52,921 nt of DNA from an uncultured Lachnospiraceae bacterium (GCA_946538525.1 CAMNGU010000004.1:1-52921), one strand, 5' to 3'. Counted from the first letter of the stretch, positions 38,174 to 49,619 are shown. Notes: a model not told the origin generated them from the letters alone. Made by a program: numbers and translations.

Positions 38174-39271
38174 ATGATAGCAGTACTTAAGCAGGAGACA
38201 ACAGAAGATCAGCTTCATGAACTTACTGAATGGTTTGAAAATCAGGGTGTGAAATGTCACATTTCCCGTGGTGATTATCAAACCATCATCGGTCTTGTAG
38301 GAGATACATCTAATATTGATATTGAGCTGGTAGAATCTCTGGATATTATAGAAAATGTTAAAAGAATTTCTGGAACAACTCATAAGACAGAAAAGAAAAA
38401 AGCAAAGATTGGCGACTTCGACAGATCTGGAGTTAAAACCGTGGGAGTCGTAGGACTCGGACTTATCGGTGGTTCCTTTGCAAAGGCATTTAAAGAGCAT
38501 AGTAATGCCAAAGTGCTTGGAGCAGATATAGATGAAACCATCTGTCAGTTTGCGAAAATGGACGGAACGCTGGACGATTTCCTGACAGATGAAAATATAG
38601 GTGAATGTGACCTTATCATTCCTGCTCTATATAATCAGGCAATCATTGATTTCGTGAAAAACAAAGCTCATCTTATCAAGAAGGGCGCACTTGTTGTTGA
38701 CACTGGTGGACTTAAGAGAAGGGTATGCAGCGAATGCTTTAAAATCGCAAATGAAAATGGATTCACATTTATAGGTGGACATCCAATGGCTGGAAAAAAA
38801 TTCTCTGGTTATAAACACAGCACAGGAAAACTTTTTAGAGATGCTTCCATGATAGTTGTTCCTGAAGACACCTCGGATATTTCTTTCTTAGAGCATATTG
38901 AAGATGTATTTGCGCCTTGCAGATTTGGCAGCATTACCATCTGCTCCGCTGAAAAGCATGACCAAATGATCGCATTTACATCTGAAATGGCACATATCGT
39001 TTCAAATGCATATATCAAGAGCCCAACCGCCAAGGAGCATAAAGGTTATTCTGCAGGAAGCTACAAAGACATGACCAGAGTCGCTTGGTTAAATGAAGAT
39101 ATGTGGACCGAAATATTCATGGAGAATAAAGACAACCTTATATTCGAGCTTGAAACAATAATCAAATATCTTAAAGAATATGAAGAAGCATTAAAGAACA
39201 ACGATTACGAAACTCTCCACAAAATACTGAGAGACGGAAAACTGGCAAAAGAAGAAGTAGACGGGATCTAA
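38174..39271 (+). CDS. tyrA: prephenate dehydrogenase with N-terminal DAHP-synthase ferredoxin-like domain
   Basis: N-terminal MIAVLKQETTEDQLHELTEWFENQGVKCHISRGDYQTIIGLVGDT; then VGVVGLGLIGGSFAKAFKEH and GGHPMAGKKFSGYKHS. Confidence 0.88.
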   Translation: MIAVLKQETTEDQLHELTEWFENQGVKCHISRGDYQTIIGLVGDTSNIDIELVESLDIIENVKRISGTTHKTEKKKAKIGDFDRSGVKTVGVVGLGLIGGSFAKAFKEHSNAKVLGADIDETICQFAKMDGTLDDFLTDENIGECDLIIPALYNQAIIDFVKNKAHLIKKGALVVDTGGLKRRVCSECFKIANENGFTFIGGHPMAGKKFSGYKHSTGKLFRDASMIVVPEDTSDISFLEHIEDVFAPCRFGSITICSAEKHDQMIAFTSEMAHIVSNAYIKSPTAKEHKGYSAGSYKDMTRVAWLNEDMWTEIFMENKDNLIFELETIIKYLKEYEEALKNNDYETLHKILRDGKLAKEEVDGI

Positions 39272-39292
39272 AAAATCCCGCCTACTTTTTTT
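39257..39292 (+). terminator. tyrA terminator
   Basis: GTAGACGGGAT...ATCCCGCCTAC followed by TTTTTTT. Confidence 0.85.
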
Positions 39293-39300
39293 ATAATTAT

Positions 39301-39948
39301 TTAATCTTCATTTAGAGTATCCAACATGAAACTGAAAACAATTGAAGCTATATAAAGGATTACACCAGCTATAAAACAAATGAATCCCGGACCAATTGCA
39401 TAAATACAACTCATACTATCTGCGCCAGGAACGCCAGAATCCTTACAATTATCTATAAACATATTCCAGTTATCACGAAGCCCCTCAAACTGATTAACCG
39501 TTGCTCCCACTGCACCCAAATGTGTCATAAGAATCATTAGGATTATAACAGCAAAAACCAAACCAAATCTAATTCGTTTCTTATACTTTATAAAGATTTC
39601 TCTTCTTGTAATATTATCTTTTATTCCAATAATCGCAAGAAGAACAACCGCCGCATAATAGAGCATCATTAGTAGAATTGTGATTATTGAATGTAAACTA
39701 ATGCCGCCTTTTATAGCTTTAAAACAGACCATCAACATATTAATTCCACTAAAGTCAGTCGCTGTGGTCTTAACATAAAGAATAGCCCAGTACAGAATTG
39801 TGGCTGCAATCATAAGCGCACAGCCTATTAATGCCATAACTCCTGACTTTTTATATGCGTTTGGTTTTTTATAAAATGGTACTTCTTTTTTATTTGATAT
39901 TTTATCGGAAGTTGTATTTGTTTCCAAATTACCATTTGCTTTCGACAT
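39301..39948 (-). CDS. multi-TM membrane protein of unknown function
   Basis: Four or more hydrophobic segments; start overlaps end of upstream nucleotidyltransferase. Confidence 0.6.
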   Translation of the reverse strand: MSKANGNLETNTTSDKISNKKEVPFYKKPNAYKKSGVMALIGCALMIAATILYWAILYVKTTATDFSGINMLMVCFKAIKGGISLHSIITILLMMLYYAAVVLLAIIGIKDNITRREIFIKYKKRIRFGLVFAVIILMILMTHLGAVGATVNQFEGLRDNWNMFIDNCKDSGVPGADSMSCIYAIGPGFICFIAGVILYIASIVFSFMLDTLNED

Positions 39949-40867
39949 AGATTCCTTCCTCTCTAAGTTCTCTAAGTCTCTCCTTGACCATATCAAGCTC
40001 TTCTATGTAGGTCATGCCAAACCATTGTTCATCAGTAGGTATACAGATTACCTGCCCAGCATTTCTTGACAAAATGTCCTGTACAGCATCTGAAATAGTT
40101 TCCTCAAAGGTATCTGGAGTATTCCTAACTCCTTCAACAAATCTTCTTTCAAAAGAAACTTCTATATCATCTATAAAACCTCTTCCAAAAGCCCATAGAT
40201 TCATAGATGCAACAGAACCCGATGGAATTAAGTTAAAAGATTTTCCACCATCAAGTGTATAATATCCTTTCAAACCATCAGCTTCTTCCTCAAGCTTTAT
40301 TTGCTTTCTTTCATCGATTCTAACAAGCTTATTCTCGTTATCAACCTGACATATACCACGACTTACCATTCCCGTGGCACTAAGTGTTTTTATTAGATCA
40401 TAGCATATACAGCCATGAACATTATCTTTACACTGACTGGTAAGAAAATCATAGGCAGCCTTATATGCCCCTCGCCCATAAAAGTCATCAGCATTTATGG
40501 TAAGGAACTTACGCCCCTTCAAAACCTTTCTTGCACTCCAGAGTGCATGAGTTGTTCCCCAAGGCTTTGTTCTATCTTTAGGAAAGGCTATATCCCCTGG
40601 ATAGTCATCAAGTTCCTGAAATACATAGGTTACTGGACATTTCTTGCTGAGCCTGTCACCTATAGCTTCTTTAAACTGCTGCTCAAAGGATTTTCTTATA
40701 ATAAATACTATCTCACTAAACCCAACTTCTAAGGCATCATAAACAGCATAATCCATTAGAATGTGTCCAGCTTCATCAACTGGATGGATCTGCTTCAATC
40801 CCTTAAATCTGCTACCTAATCCTGCTGCCATAATGACAAGAACCGGCTTATCATTTGCATTCGTCAT
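39929..40867 (-). CDS. sugar-nucleotidyltransferase family protein
   Basis: VLVIMAAGLGSRFKGLKQIHPVDEAGHILMDYAVYDA and FLTINADDFYG. Confidence 0.85.
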   Translation of the reverse strand: MTNANDKPVLVIMAAGLGSRFKGLKQIHPVDEAGHILMDYAVYDALEVGFSEIVFIIRKSFEQQFKEAIGDRLSKKCPVTYVFQELDDYPGDIAFPKDRTKPWGTTHALWSARKVLKGRKFLTINADDFYGRGAYKAAYDFLTSQCKDNVHGCICYDLIKTLSATGMVSRGICQVDNENKLVRIDERKQIKLEEEADGLKGYYTLDGGKSFNLIPSGSVASMNLWAFGRGFIDDIEVSFERRFVEGVRNTPDTFEETISDAVQDILSRNAGQVICIPTDEQWFGMTYIEELDMVKERLRELREEGIYVESKW

Positions 40868-40905
40868 ATAAATCCCCCTTAAGATTCTCTGGTAGCTTTA
40901 GTGGC

Positions 40906-42450
40906 CTACTCCTCTGTATCTTCTTCACTACCATCCTGCTCAACTGCAGAATTATCAATCAAATCTTCAGCATCCTTATTCTCAATATATACATTGATTT
41001 CATCCTGAGATACTTTGTCGCCACTAAGCACTCTTGAGATAAGTTCATTTGCATAAGTAATATCATCATCATTTGGAACCATTACATACAGCTGAGTTGA
41101 TCCGGTTGAATAACATGTCTGTGTAGAATCATTTCCACCTACGCTGTAAGTAAGGACTTCCCAATTACCATCTGTCAGAGTACTCTGAACAAGATAACCT
41201 ATATGATCCTTGGACATATCTGTCTGGAATGAACCTTCCATACTATCCATAATGTTACTGTAATTCTTCAAAGTTTCAGGTGATTCAAGCTTCTCAATAG
41301 TAGCCTTGATAACCTGCATCTGATTACGGCCTCTCTGTCTATCACCATCAGTAAAGTTTCTTGATCTGGCAAAGCCAAGAGCTTCTTCACCATTTAGATG
41401 ATTAATGCCCTTTGAAAATGAATAAATTCCCTCTTCTGTTTCAGAGGTAAATGCATATTCTGAATTTACATCTATTCCACCCAGCTGATTAATTATGTTC
41501 TGGAATCCAGAGAAATTGATTCTCACATAATTGCTGAGATCTGCGTCATATAACATTTCCAGTGTATCCATAGAACATTCTATTCCATAGAGACCTGCAT
41601 GTGTAAGCTTATCCTTCTTACCCTTTGAATTTGAAAGTGGTACATAATAATCTCTTGGTGTAGAGATAAGAAGTACCTGCTTTGTCTGATTATTTACTAC
41701 TGCAATAATATTTACATCACTTCTACTCTTTGCAGTAACTGAACCAAATGTATCAATACCACTGAAGTATACGCAGAAATGATCATCATCCATGGAGGTT
41801 GATTCTTCTTCCTGAACAATCTCTTCCTCATACATGGTTTCCATTATAATCTTTAAATTCTGAGAATAATCTATATATTCTTCAGAAGCATCAAGTACAT
41901 AAAGAGTTCCCTTATTGATTATAAGTGCCTGAACTTCATTATTCTCAAATCCGGCAATAAGATCAAATATTGTTTCATATTCCCTAGTATTTACTGTTTG
42001 AGAAACATCTCCTTCAATCTTGGAAACTGTTTCCTGAATATGCTGCTGATCATCTGTACTAACAGTTCCAAATACATAACCATTGGCAACCGCCTCATTT
42101 ATAGATGCAACTGTATCATCTTTTGATACATATACATTTATCTCATCAACCTCTACATTTACGCCAGTAACATCATCTATAGTCCTGTTTGTTACATAGA
42201 TATAATAACTTGCTATAGCATAAAGAATTGAAAGAATTGCAGCTATAACTATCGCAGTTATATTTGTCGCTTTTTTCTTCCTTGTTGATAAGAGAATCAC
42301 CACTCCTAAAAGTATGGCAAGTCCAACTATTAAACCTATACCATAAGCGGTAGGCACCATTTTAGTCGAAAATGCAAAATACACAACAAGAACCGAAAGC
42401 ACAAGCTGTACTCCCGCCAAACTAAACCCAACAATTTTTAATTTTTTCAT
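40906..42450 (-). CDS. LytR-CpsA-Psr (LCP) family protein
   Basis: SGIDTFGSVTAKSRSDVNIIAVVNNQTKQVLLISTPRDYYV; GFARSRNFTDGDRQRGRNQMQVI. Confidence 0.9.
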   Translation of the reverse strand: MKKLKIVGFSLAGVQLVLSVLVVYFAFSTKMVPTAYGIGLIVGLAILLGVVILLSTRKKKATNITAIVIAAILSILYAIASYYIYVTNRTIDDVTGVNVEVDEINVYVSKDDTVASINEAVANGYVFGTVSTDDQQHIQETVSKIEGDVSQTVNTREYETIFDLIAGFENNEVQALIINKGTLYVLDASEEYIDYSQNLKIIMETMYEEEIVQEEESTSMDDDHFCVYFSGIDTFGSVTAKSRSDVNIIAVVNNQTKQVLLISTPRDYYVPLSNSKGKKDKLTHAGLYGIECSMDTLEMLYDADLSNYVRINFSGFQNIINQLGGIDVNSEYAFTSETEEGIYSFSKGINHLNGEEALGFARSRNFTDGDRQRGRNQMQVIKATIEKLESPETLKNYSNIMDSMEGSFQTDMSKDHIGYLVQSTLTDGNWEVLTYSVGGNDSTQTCYSTGSTQLYVMVPNDDDITYANELISRVLSGDKVSQDEINVYIENKDAEDLIDNSAVEQDGSEEDTEE

Positions 42451-42692
42451 GACTCACCTTCATTTTTGATTTTTGAAATCTTTATACCGAATAATAATAT
42501 CAAATTATAGGATATAATTCAATTTAGATTTCGAGCTATTGATAACAAGATATGTTTTCAGACTTTGATAAACATCTTTGATAGGCATTTGAATAACCTT
42601 TAATATTGATTTTCTTTGCTGGTTATCTTATTCTAGAGAGTATCTTAAGAATCTCAAGAATAAAAACTAATAATTCTAAAGGAAACCTATAT

Positions 42693-43415
42693 ATGAAAGA
42701 TTTATCCTACTATACTAAACAAATGAATATTACACTGTCTGAGAAACAGCTCGAACAGTTTGATACATACATGAATATGGTAATTGAGAAAAACCAGGTA
42801 ATGAATCTGACTGCCATAACTGATCCAGAGGAATTTGCTCTGAAGCATTTTGCAGACAGTCTTTCTCTTATTCCGGCTGTTCCAGAACTGAAATATATTT
42901 CTGAAAAGCCTGTAACCATGGTTGATGTAGGAACAGGAGCAGGATTTCCTTCCGTCCCTCTTAAGATTGCCTATCCTAATATCCAGTTAACACTTTTAGA
43001 TTCACTAAATAAAAGAATTAGCTTTCTTGATAATGTTATATCTACACTTGGACTTGAAAATGTTACAACCATTCATGCACGTGCAGAAGAGGGAGGCAGA
43101 AGAAAAGATCTACGCGACACCTTTGATGTAGTCACATCAAGAGCTGTAGCAAACTTAAGCACCCTTACAGAATATTGCCTTCCATACGCGAAGGTAGGAG
43201 GACTTTTCATTTCTTATAAGTCAGGAAATATTGACGAAGAACTGGCGTCCGCTGAGCGCGCCATAAAACTTCTTGGGGGAAAACTGGAAAATGTGATTCA
43301 TTTCCAGTTAGCCGATACAGATAACAGTCGAAGCTTTGTTATGATCCGCAAGGAAAAACCTACGCCTAAGGCATATCCTAGAAAACCGGGAACCGCTAAG
43401 AGAGAGCCATTATAA
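42693..43415 (+). CDS. rsmG: 16S rRNA (guanine527-N7)-methyltransferase
   Basis: LKHFADSLSL, VDVGTGAGFPSVPLKIAYP, LLDSLNKRISFL, VTSRAVANLSTL. Confidence 0.94.
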   Translation: MKDLSYYTKQMNITLSEKQLEQFDTYMNMVIEKNQVMNLTAITDPEEFALKHFADSLSLIPAVPELKYISEKPVTMVDVGTGAGFPSVPLKIAYPNIQLTLLDSLNKRISFLDNVISTLGLENVTTIHARAEEGGRRKDLRDTFDVVTSRAVANLSTLTEYCLPYAKVGGLFISYKSGNIDEELASAERAIKLLGGKLENVIHFQLADTDNSRSFVMIRKEKPTPKAYPRKPGTAKREPL

Positions 43416-43455
43416 ACTTAGGCTCCCTTCAGCTTTTCTCTTTATATCTAAAGAC

Positions 43456-44436
43456 TTAGCCCTTCAGCTTTTCCTGATATTTCAGGTACTTCTCCTTACG
43501 CTTTTTTTCTAGCATATCGCGTCTGGCTTTAACTTCCCTATATTTCATTTTGCTAACTGGAACAATTTTCTTTATTGCAAAAACTCTGTCTGAACTGTCT
43601 GACGCAGGCTTGAACTTAAGTGATGCCAGCATATTTCCATGTCTAAAACATTTTCCAACTGCATACTCTGTTCCGTTAGTATTCTGAAACCAATCAATCT
43701 TACGAGCAGTTTTCCTTCCGCATCTGGAACATTTTACTGAAGTGATTTCTGCATCTGCCATGGCATCTGCTCGAGATTCATACTCTCCCGAAATGTGATC
43801 AATCACCTTATTATGATATTCAACAATCTCTTCATCCTTATTCTTTGGATGCCTGTAAACATCAAAAGTATACTTGTCAGTAATATCTCCAAATTTTCCA
43901 CATGCAAGTACTCTGGCCGTATAATATGCATCATTTACAGCTGCGTGAAAAGGCCTTTCGCTTTTTATCTTTAGAAAGTTTACAGCCTTCTCCAACTTAC
44001 TCACACTGTGATCAGCAGTATATTTCTCAGCATAAATCTGCTGAATATCACAGAACTTAAGTGGAAATGGAAGTTTTTCCATCCTATAGAAATCCATATT
44101 CGTTTGTAGATAATGAAGATCAGAAGGTCCCCATGTACAGAACATATAACTATCCGGCGAACCGCACCACTCCAGGAACTCTGTACATGCCTGCTTGAAG
44201 CCCACTCCATTTTTCTTAAGCTCCTTCTCATCATAAGAAAGAATGTCCCGAATATACTTATGAAGTGTAGGATAAAGCTTTGGTTTGATGAGTCGCCTGA
44301 ATTCATCTATGATCTCAAGCTTGTCATTTACCTTGACTGCTCCAATCTCAATTATCTCAAAGGGCATCCTTGGATGCTCCCCTGCCTGACCTATCGGGCT
44401 TTGATTCCACTCCAGGTCAAATACAATGTAATTCAT
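43456..44436 (-). CDS. 3'-5' exonuclease, DEDD superfamily (KapD-like)
   Basis: MNYIVFDLEWNQSP...IIEIGAVKVND and HAAVNDAYYTARVL. Confidence 0.85.
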   Translation of the reverse strand: MNYIVFDLEWNQSPIGQAGEHPRMPFEIIEIGAVKVNDKLEIIDEFRRLIKPKLYPTLHKYIRDILSYDEKELKKNGVGFKQACTEFLEWCGSPDSYMFCTWGPSDLHYLQTNMDFYRMEKLPFPLKFCDIQQIYAEKYTADHSVSKLEKAVNFLKIKSERPFHAAVNDAYYTARVLACGKFGDITDKYTFDVYRHPKNKDEEIVEYHNKVIDHISGEYESRADAMADAEITSVKCSRCGRKTARKIDWFQNTNGTEYAVGKCFRHGNMLASLKFKPASDSSDRVFAIKKIVPVSKMKYREVKARRDMLEKKRKEKYLKYQEKLKG

Positions 44437-44449
44437 GTATGCTCCTAAC

Positions 44450-46423
44450 TTACGCCATAGTAATATATAAAAGTATCATATTTACATCAGCCGGAGAAAC
44501 TCCTGAAATTCTTGAAGCTTGACCTATAGACTCCGGTCTGATCTGCTCCAGCTTCTGTCTTGCTTCTATTCTTAGGTTCTTTACTTTACTGTAATCTATA
44601 TCTGCAGGTATTCTCTTATTTTCCAACTTCTTAAAATGAGACACCTGTTTTTTCTGTCTGTCTATATATCCTTCGTACTTAATAGATATATTTATCTGCT
44701 CAATTACTTCTTTTAGATTTACTTTTAGATTAACTTTTTTTGAAGAAAGGAATTCTGGACGCTCCTTATCTATTTCTTCAACCAACTCATAACTAAATTC
44801 CGGTCTCCTTATGATATCGGCAATCGAAACGGCGGTATGTATTGGAGAACTATTATGCTTCTCTAGAAACTCTAGAGTTTTCTTGTTGGCTCCCAACATA
44901 GTTTCTTTAAGTCGTTCAATCTCTGAATTGATCAAATTTCTCTTTTCACAGAACATAGAATATCTTGCATCATCAATAAGACCAATCTCGTGACCGATAT
45001 CTGTAAGTCTAAGATCTGCATTATCCTGTCTAAGAAGAAGACGATACTCTGCACGGCTAGTCATCATTCGATATGGCTCTTTTGTTTCCTTTGTAACTAG
45101 ATCATCAATAAGAACTCCAATGTAGCCATCAGATCTTGAAAGCACAACAGGCTCCTTCCCCTGAAGAAGTCTTGCAGCATTTATACCGGCAATCAATCCT
45201 TGAGCACCAGCCTCTTCATAACCGCTGCTTCCATTTATCTGTCCCGCTGAAAATAGTCCAGCTACAGACTTAAACTCCAGCGATGGTTTCAGATCAGTTG
45301 CTGAGATACAGTCATACTCAATTGCGTATGCAGGTCTCACTATTTTCGCATTCTCCAATCCTGGTACTGAATGAACCATTCTATACTGAACATCTTCTGG
45401 CATGGAGGATGACATTCCATCCAGGTACATTTCCGAAGTGAACTCTCCTTCTGGTTCAACGAAAAGCTGATGTCTGTCCTTATCCGGGAACTTCATGATC
45501 TTATCCTCAATGGATGGACAGTATCTAGGTCCCGTACCTTTTATAACACCAGAAAAAAGTGGAGATCTATCAATATTCTCTCTTATTATATTGTGAGTTT
45601 CCTCTCCAGTGTATGTGAGCCAGCAAGAAATCTGCTCTCTCGCAATATCCTCTTCTCTATTGGTAAATGAGAATGGCTGAATATGATCATCACCCTTCTG
45701 CTCACTCATTTTGGAGAAGTCTATAGAATTTCTATCAAGTCTTGGAGGAGTACCTGTCTTAAACCTTCTAAGAGCAATTCCTCCCTCTGTCATAGAGTCT
45801 GACAGATGATTAGCGGCCATAAGTCCATTTGGCCCTGTATAGGTGATGGTATCTCCATAAATACACATAGCCTTCAGGTAAACACCAGTACAAAGTACAA
45901 CCGCCTTTGCATGATAAACAGCACCTGAAAATGTCTTTACTCCCACTACCCTATGCTTTACTATATTTGATTCGTCTAAATTTATATTATTTTTTTTATC
46001 TGAGTTTATATCAGCGCTATCATTTATCTCTTCATATATAAGTTCAGAAACCTCGCCCTGACGAAGTGTAAGATGTGGCTCTGCCTGAAGAGTCATTCTC
46101 ATCTGCTTAGTATATTCTCCCTTATCAGCCTGAGCTCTGAGAGAGTGTACAGCAGGACCCTTAGATACATTAAGCATCTTTGACTGAATATAAGTCTTAT
46201 CTATATTCTTGCCCATCTCTCCACCAAGTGCATCTATTTCACGAACCAGATGGCCCTTCGAGCTTCCGCCAATATTTGGATTACATGGCATGAGCGCAAC
46301 GCTATCCATACTTACAGTGAATAGGATTGTCTCAAATCCCAGTCTTGCAGTTGCAAGTGCTGCTTCACAGCCAGCATGTCCCGCTCCAACTATTACTATG
46401 TCATAGGTTTCTTCAACATTCAT
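44450..46423 (-). CDS. mnmG: tRNA uridine-5-carboxymethylaminomethyl modification enzyme MnmG
   Basis: [44 protein letters not shown]. Confidence 0.96.
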   Translation of the reverse strand: MNVEETYDIVIVGAGHAGCEAALATARLGFETILFTVSMDSVALMPCNPNIGGSSKGHLVREIDALGGEMGKNIDKTYIQSKMLNVSKGPAVHSLRAQADKGEYTKQMRMTLQAEPHLTLRQGEVSELIYEEINDSADINSDKKNNINLDESNIVKHRVVGVKTFSGAVYHAKAVVLCTGVYLKAMCIYGDTITYTGPNGLMAANHLSDSMTEGGIALRRFKTGTPPRLDRNSIDFSKMSEQKGDDHIQPFSFTNREEDIAREQISCWLTYTGEETHNIIRENIDRSPLFSGVIKGTGPRYCPSIEDKIMKFPDKDRHQLFVEPEGEFTSEMYLDGMSSSMPEDVQYRMVHSVPGLENAKIVRPAYAIEYDCISATDLKPSLEFKSVAGLFSAGQINGSSGYEEAGAQGLIAGINAARLLQGKEPVVLSRSDGYIGVLIDDLVTKETKEPYRMMTSRAEYRLLLRQDNADLRLTDIGHEIGLIDDARYSMFCEKRNLINSEIERLKETMLGANKKTLEFLEKHNSSPIHTAVSIADIIRRPEFSYELVEEIDKERPEFLSSKKVNLKVNLKEVIEQINISIKYEGYIDRQKKQVSHFKKLENKRIPADIDYSKVKNLRIEARQKLEQIRPESIGQASRISGVSPADVNMILLYITMA

Positions 46424-46508
46424 ATGTGTTCTTTCTTTTCTATATCTTTTTTTCTATATCGTATATTCTATATCGTATATGTATTTATACTATCTATATT
46501 TTCTTTAT

Positions 46509-47906
46509 CTATTTTCCCATGCAGAATTCCTTAAATATCTTATCTGCCAGGTCATCTTCCAGTGATTCTCCAATCACTGTTCCCAACGACTCATATGCTG
46601 CCATTAAGTCTATGGTATAAAAATCTTCGCCAACTCCATCTTCAATGCTTTGAAGAACCTTTCTCAAACTTTCTTCTGCATCAACTACGAGACCTTTGTG
46701 ACGAACATTAGTGATTCGCACTTCACTATTATAGTCTAAATGGCCCTCATAGAACAACTCTGAGATTTTTGCTTTAAGCAGATCCTTTCCACCACCTGTC
46801 TTAGCAGAAAACTCGATTATGGCAGGAAGCTCATCTTTAAATTCTTTAGCCAGTAAATCTCTTATCCTGTCTGCATTAAAACTTTCTTCTTTATCGCTCT
46901 TATTTACAAGAACTATCACTTTCTTATCTGTAATGCTTTTAACTAGATTTTTATCATCCTCTGTAATATCATCCGATCCATCTAGTACAAGAAGTACAAG
47001 ATCAGCAGAAGAGATACTTGTTCTTGCTTTATCTACGCCAATTTGTTCAACCTTATCTTCAGTTTCTCTTATTCCTGCAGTGTCTATAAGTTTAAGAACT
47101 ATTCCATCAAGGCTTATATATTCCTCAAGTGTATCTCTTGTAGTTCCTTCAATATCTGTTACGATTGCACGCTCTTCCCCAAGGAGAGTATTAAGTATAG
47201 AAGATTTTCCTACATTAGGTCTTCCTACTATTGCTGTATTAATTCCCTCTCTAATAAGACGACCTTCATCGAATCCAGCCAGAAGCTTATCCAGTCTTTC
47301 TAAGATTTCATTTACTGTATCCTGAAGAGTTTCTGCATAGCCATCCAATTCATAGTGTTCAGGATCATCTATTGCTGACTCAATATATGCTGTGTTATAG
47401 ATTAGCTTTTCTCTAATATCAGAGATCTCATCTCTTAAATTTCCCGAAAGCTGATTAAGAGAAGCATTTAGAGCCATATCTGTTTCAGAATTGATGACAT
47501 CCATAACAGCCTCTGCCTCTGTCATATCAATTCTTCCACCTAGAAATGCACGCTTTGTAAATTCACCTGGTTCTGCAACCCTTGCTCCTTTACTTACCAG
47601 TAGCTCCATAACCCTTTTCATTACAAAAGGACCACCATGAAGATCCAACTCCACCGTGTCCTCAGTCGTATATGTATGGGGCGCTTTCATAACTAACGCT
47701 ATAACTTCATCGTACTGCCTACCCTCATCATAGATTCGGCCAAATGCAGCAGTAAAAGTTTCCATCTCTGATATTCTTTTTTTTCCAATAAAAATACCAT
47801 TGCATATTTCTATAGCTTCGGGTCCGCTTACTCTTATCTTTCCAATAGCGGATTTTCCAAGCCCAGTTGCAATGGCACATATTGTATCATTTCTATCGAT
47901 ATACAT
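46509..47906 (-). CDS. mnmE: tRNA modification GTPase MnmE
   Basis: DTICAIATGLGKSAIGKIRVSG; GRPNVGKSSILNTLL; C-terminal FKEFCMGK. Confidence 0.96.
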   Translation of the reverse strand: MYIDRNDTICAIATGLGKSAIGKIRVSGPEAIEICNGIFIGKKRISEMETFTAAFGRIYDEGRQYDEVIALVMKAPHTYTTEDTVELDLHGGPFVMKRVMELLVSKGARVAEPGEFTKRAFLGGRIDMTEAEAVMDVINSETDMALNASLNQLSGNLRDEISDIREKLIYNTAYIESAIDDPEHYELDGYAETLQDTVNEILERLDKLLAGFDEGRLIREGINTAIVGRPNVGKSSILNTLLGEERAIVTDIEGTTRDTLEEYISLDGIVLKLIDTAGIRETEDKVEQIGVDKARTSISSADLVLLVLDGSDDITEDDKNLVKSITDKKVIVLVNKSDKEESFNADRIRDLLAKEFKDELPAIIEFSAKTGGGKDLLKAKISELFYEGHLDYNSEVRITNVRHKGLVVDAEESLRKVLQSIEDGVGEDFYTIDLMAAYESLGTVIGESLEDDLADKIFKEFCMGK

Positions 47907-48052
47907 TTTTATCCTCTTTGCTTCTTGCCACCTCGTCATGCAAACGCTGAACAAACCTGCAAAGCAGTCCTACCTGCATGACCATAACAATCATCAGATA
48001 ATAAGAAAAGGCCAAAAACCTTGCCTACACAAAGTCCTCAGCCCTCCTGGAG

Positions 48053-48125
48053 TGGGCCGCCGGGGGCTCGAACCCCGCACACCCTGATTAAGAGTCAGGT
48101 GCTCTACCAAATGAGCTAGCGGCCC
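48053..48125 (-). tRNA. tRNA-Lys (CTT)
   Basis: GGGCCGC...GCGGCCC acceptor; anticodon loop CTCTTAA; TTCGAGC T-loop; no encoded CCA. Confidence 0.93.
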
Positions 48126-48286
48126 GAAAGATTAAATTAGAAGATATTTTCTCTTCCGAAGTACTTGGATAGTATATTACAATAGTTTTTTATTTGCAAC
48201 CTCTTTTTTAAAAACTTTTTTATTTTGGGAAATATGTCACAAAAACTTCCAGTTTTTTAGGAATTTTGTGCCAGTTTTTACATAGT

Positions 48287-49474
48287 TTATGACACTATAT
48301 CTTCTAAAACTTCTCTATTAACCGGATATGGAACCTTTTCAATCCTTGCTGGATCAGCCAAAATATCCTTTATAGAATTTTCTACTATAAGACTATAATC
48401 CAAATCACTTATATTTCCAATGTCACAGGTTTTTCCGAGAAATGCCTTAAACTCATCAAGATCCTTAAAATCCATAGCTCTTAGTAACTGCTTTTGAGTT
48501 TCCTCATCTGCATACTTAATGAATCCTGGCTGGAATATACCTGTTGCAGGACCATGAGCAACCCCAGCCTGATAAGTTAATCTATAACTAAGGGCATGTG
48601 GAAGAGATGTTCCGGTTATAGCAATAGCTTTTCCTGCAATATTTGAAGCCATCAGCATATCATTTAAAATTTTAAGATCTGTTGCTTCATCTGCAGCCGC
48701 TTTATCTGGATTACTCTTTCTTGAATAATCTGATGCGCTGCCCATCTTTACATCCTTGTTATATCCTACCTTTCTGTCACCAAGAATAACACTCTTTCCT
48801 CTGCTCCAAAGGCGAAGACCCTCCAGAACCAGTTTTCGAGTTACACTTGTAGAGTTAAGATTTATATAGCTTTCAATTAAATGAGCCATTGCATCGATAG
48901 CAGTGTTCCTGAGTATAGAATAAGGCGCATACATTAGATATCTTGGGTCAAGGATAGCTATATCTGGATAAATTCTATGTGGAAGACTTTTTTTCGTCTT
49001 AAGGTCGTGTCTGGTAAGAACTGATACACCTGTTACTTCAGAACCAGTTCCACAGGTTGTTGGAATGGCAACAACAGGATAAGTCAAAGTATTTCCCTCT
49101 TCATCAATTTCATCACTAAGCGGTCTCTGATAAAGATACTCCACTCCCTTCTTCGCCTGAAAGATAAGTAAGGAAATGGCCTTCGCTGCATCCATTGCAG
49201 AACCACCTCCTAAACCAATGACAAAGTCAACTCCTTTGCTGACACCCATATTACGGGCATCCCAAACGGTTTCCACAGATGGATTCTCTTCTATTTTATC
49301 GTATATAACATATTCTGTATCTGTAGCTCTAAGAGCTTCCTGAAGCTCCATAAGTGAGCCATTTTTCTTTGCTGAATGCTTGCCCATTACTATGAGTGCG
49401 CGTCTTCCAAGTCTTGCAATATCATTTTGATAATGTAAAACACCATATGTTTCATTTATAATTCTTGTTTTCAT
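48287..49474 (-). CDS. iron-containing alcohol dehydrogenase
   Basis: VIGLGGGSAMDAAKAISLL, IPTTCGTGSEVTGVSVL, AMAHLIESY, GTSLPHALSYRLTYQAGVAHGPATG. Confidence 0.92.
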   Translation of the reverse strand: MKTRIINETYGVLHYQNDIARLGRRALIVMGKHSAKKNGSLMELQEALRATDTEYVIYDKIEENPSVETVWDARNMGVSKGVDFVIGLGGGSAMDAAKAISLLIFQAKKGVEYLYQRPLSDEIDEEGNTLTYPVVAIPTTCGTGSEVTGVSVLTRHDLKTKKSLPHRIYPDIAILDPRYLMYAPYSILRNTAIDAMAHLIESYINLNSTSVTRKLVLEGLRLWSRGKSVILGDRKVGYNKDVKMGSASDYSRKSNPDKAAADEATDLKILNDMLMASNIAGKAIAITGTSLPHALSYRLTYQAGVAHGPATGIFQPGFIKYADEETQKQLLRAMDFKDLDEFKAFLGKTCDIGNISDLDYSLIVENSIKDILADPARIEKVPYPVNREVLEDIVS

Positions 49475-49619
49475 AGCTTTCTCTCTTACAAATTTTTTAT
49501 AACCTATCACAGTATACTCTATCACAAAATAATCTATCACATTCCCATACTAATAACAACGATATTCCAAAATAATATATGGATTATTTAATTGCCTGTT
49601 TAGTCAATAGATGCTAGAA

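Noticed and set aside
46819-47325. 168-aa plus-strand ORF inside mnmE and similar long antisense ORFs (e.g. 15259-15816, 4122-4622, 35096-35608)
   Set aside because: Antisense shadows of well-supported genes; Ser/Leu/Cys-biased composition typical of reverse-complement artefacts.
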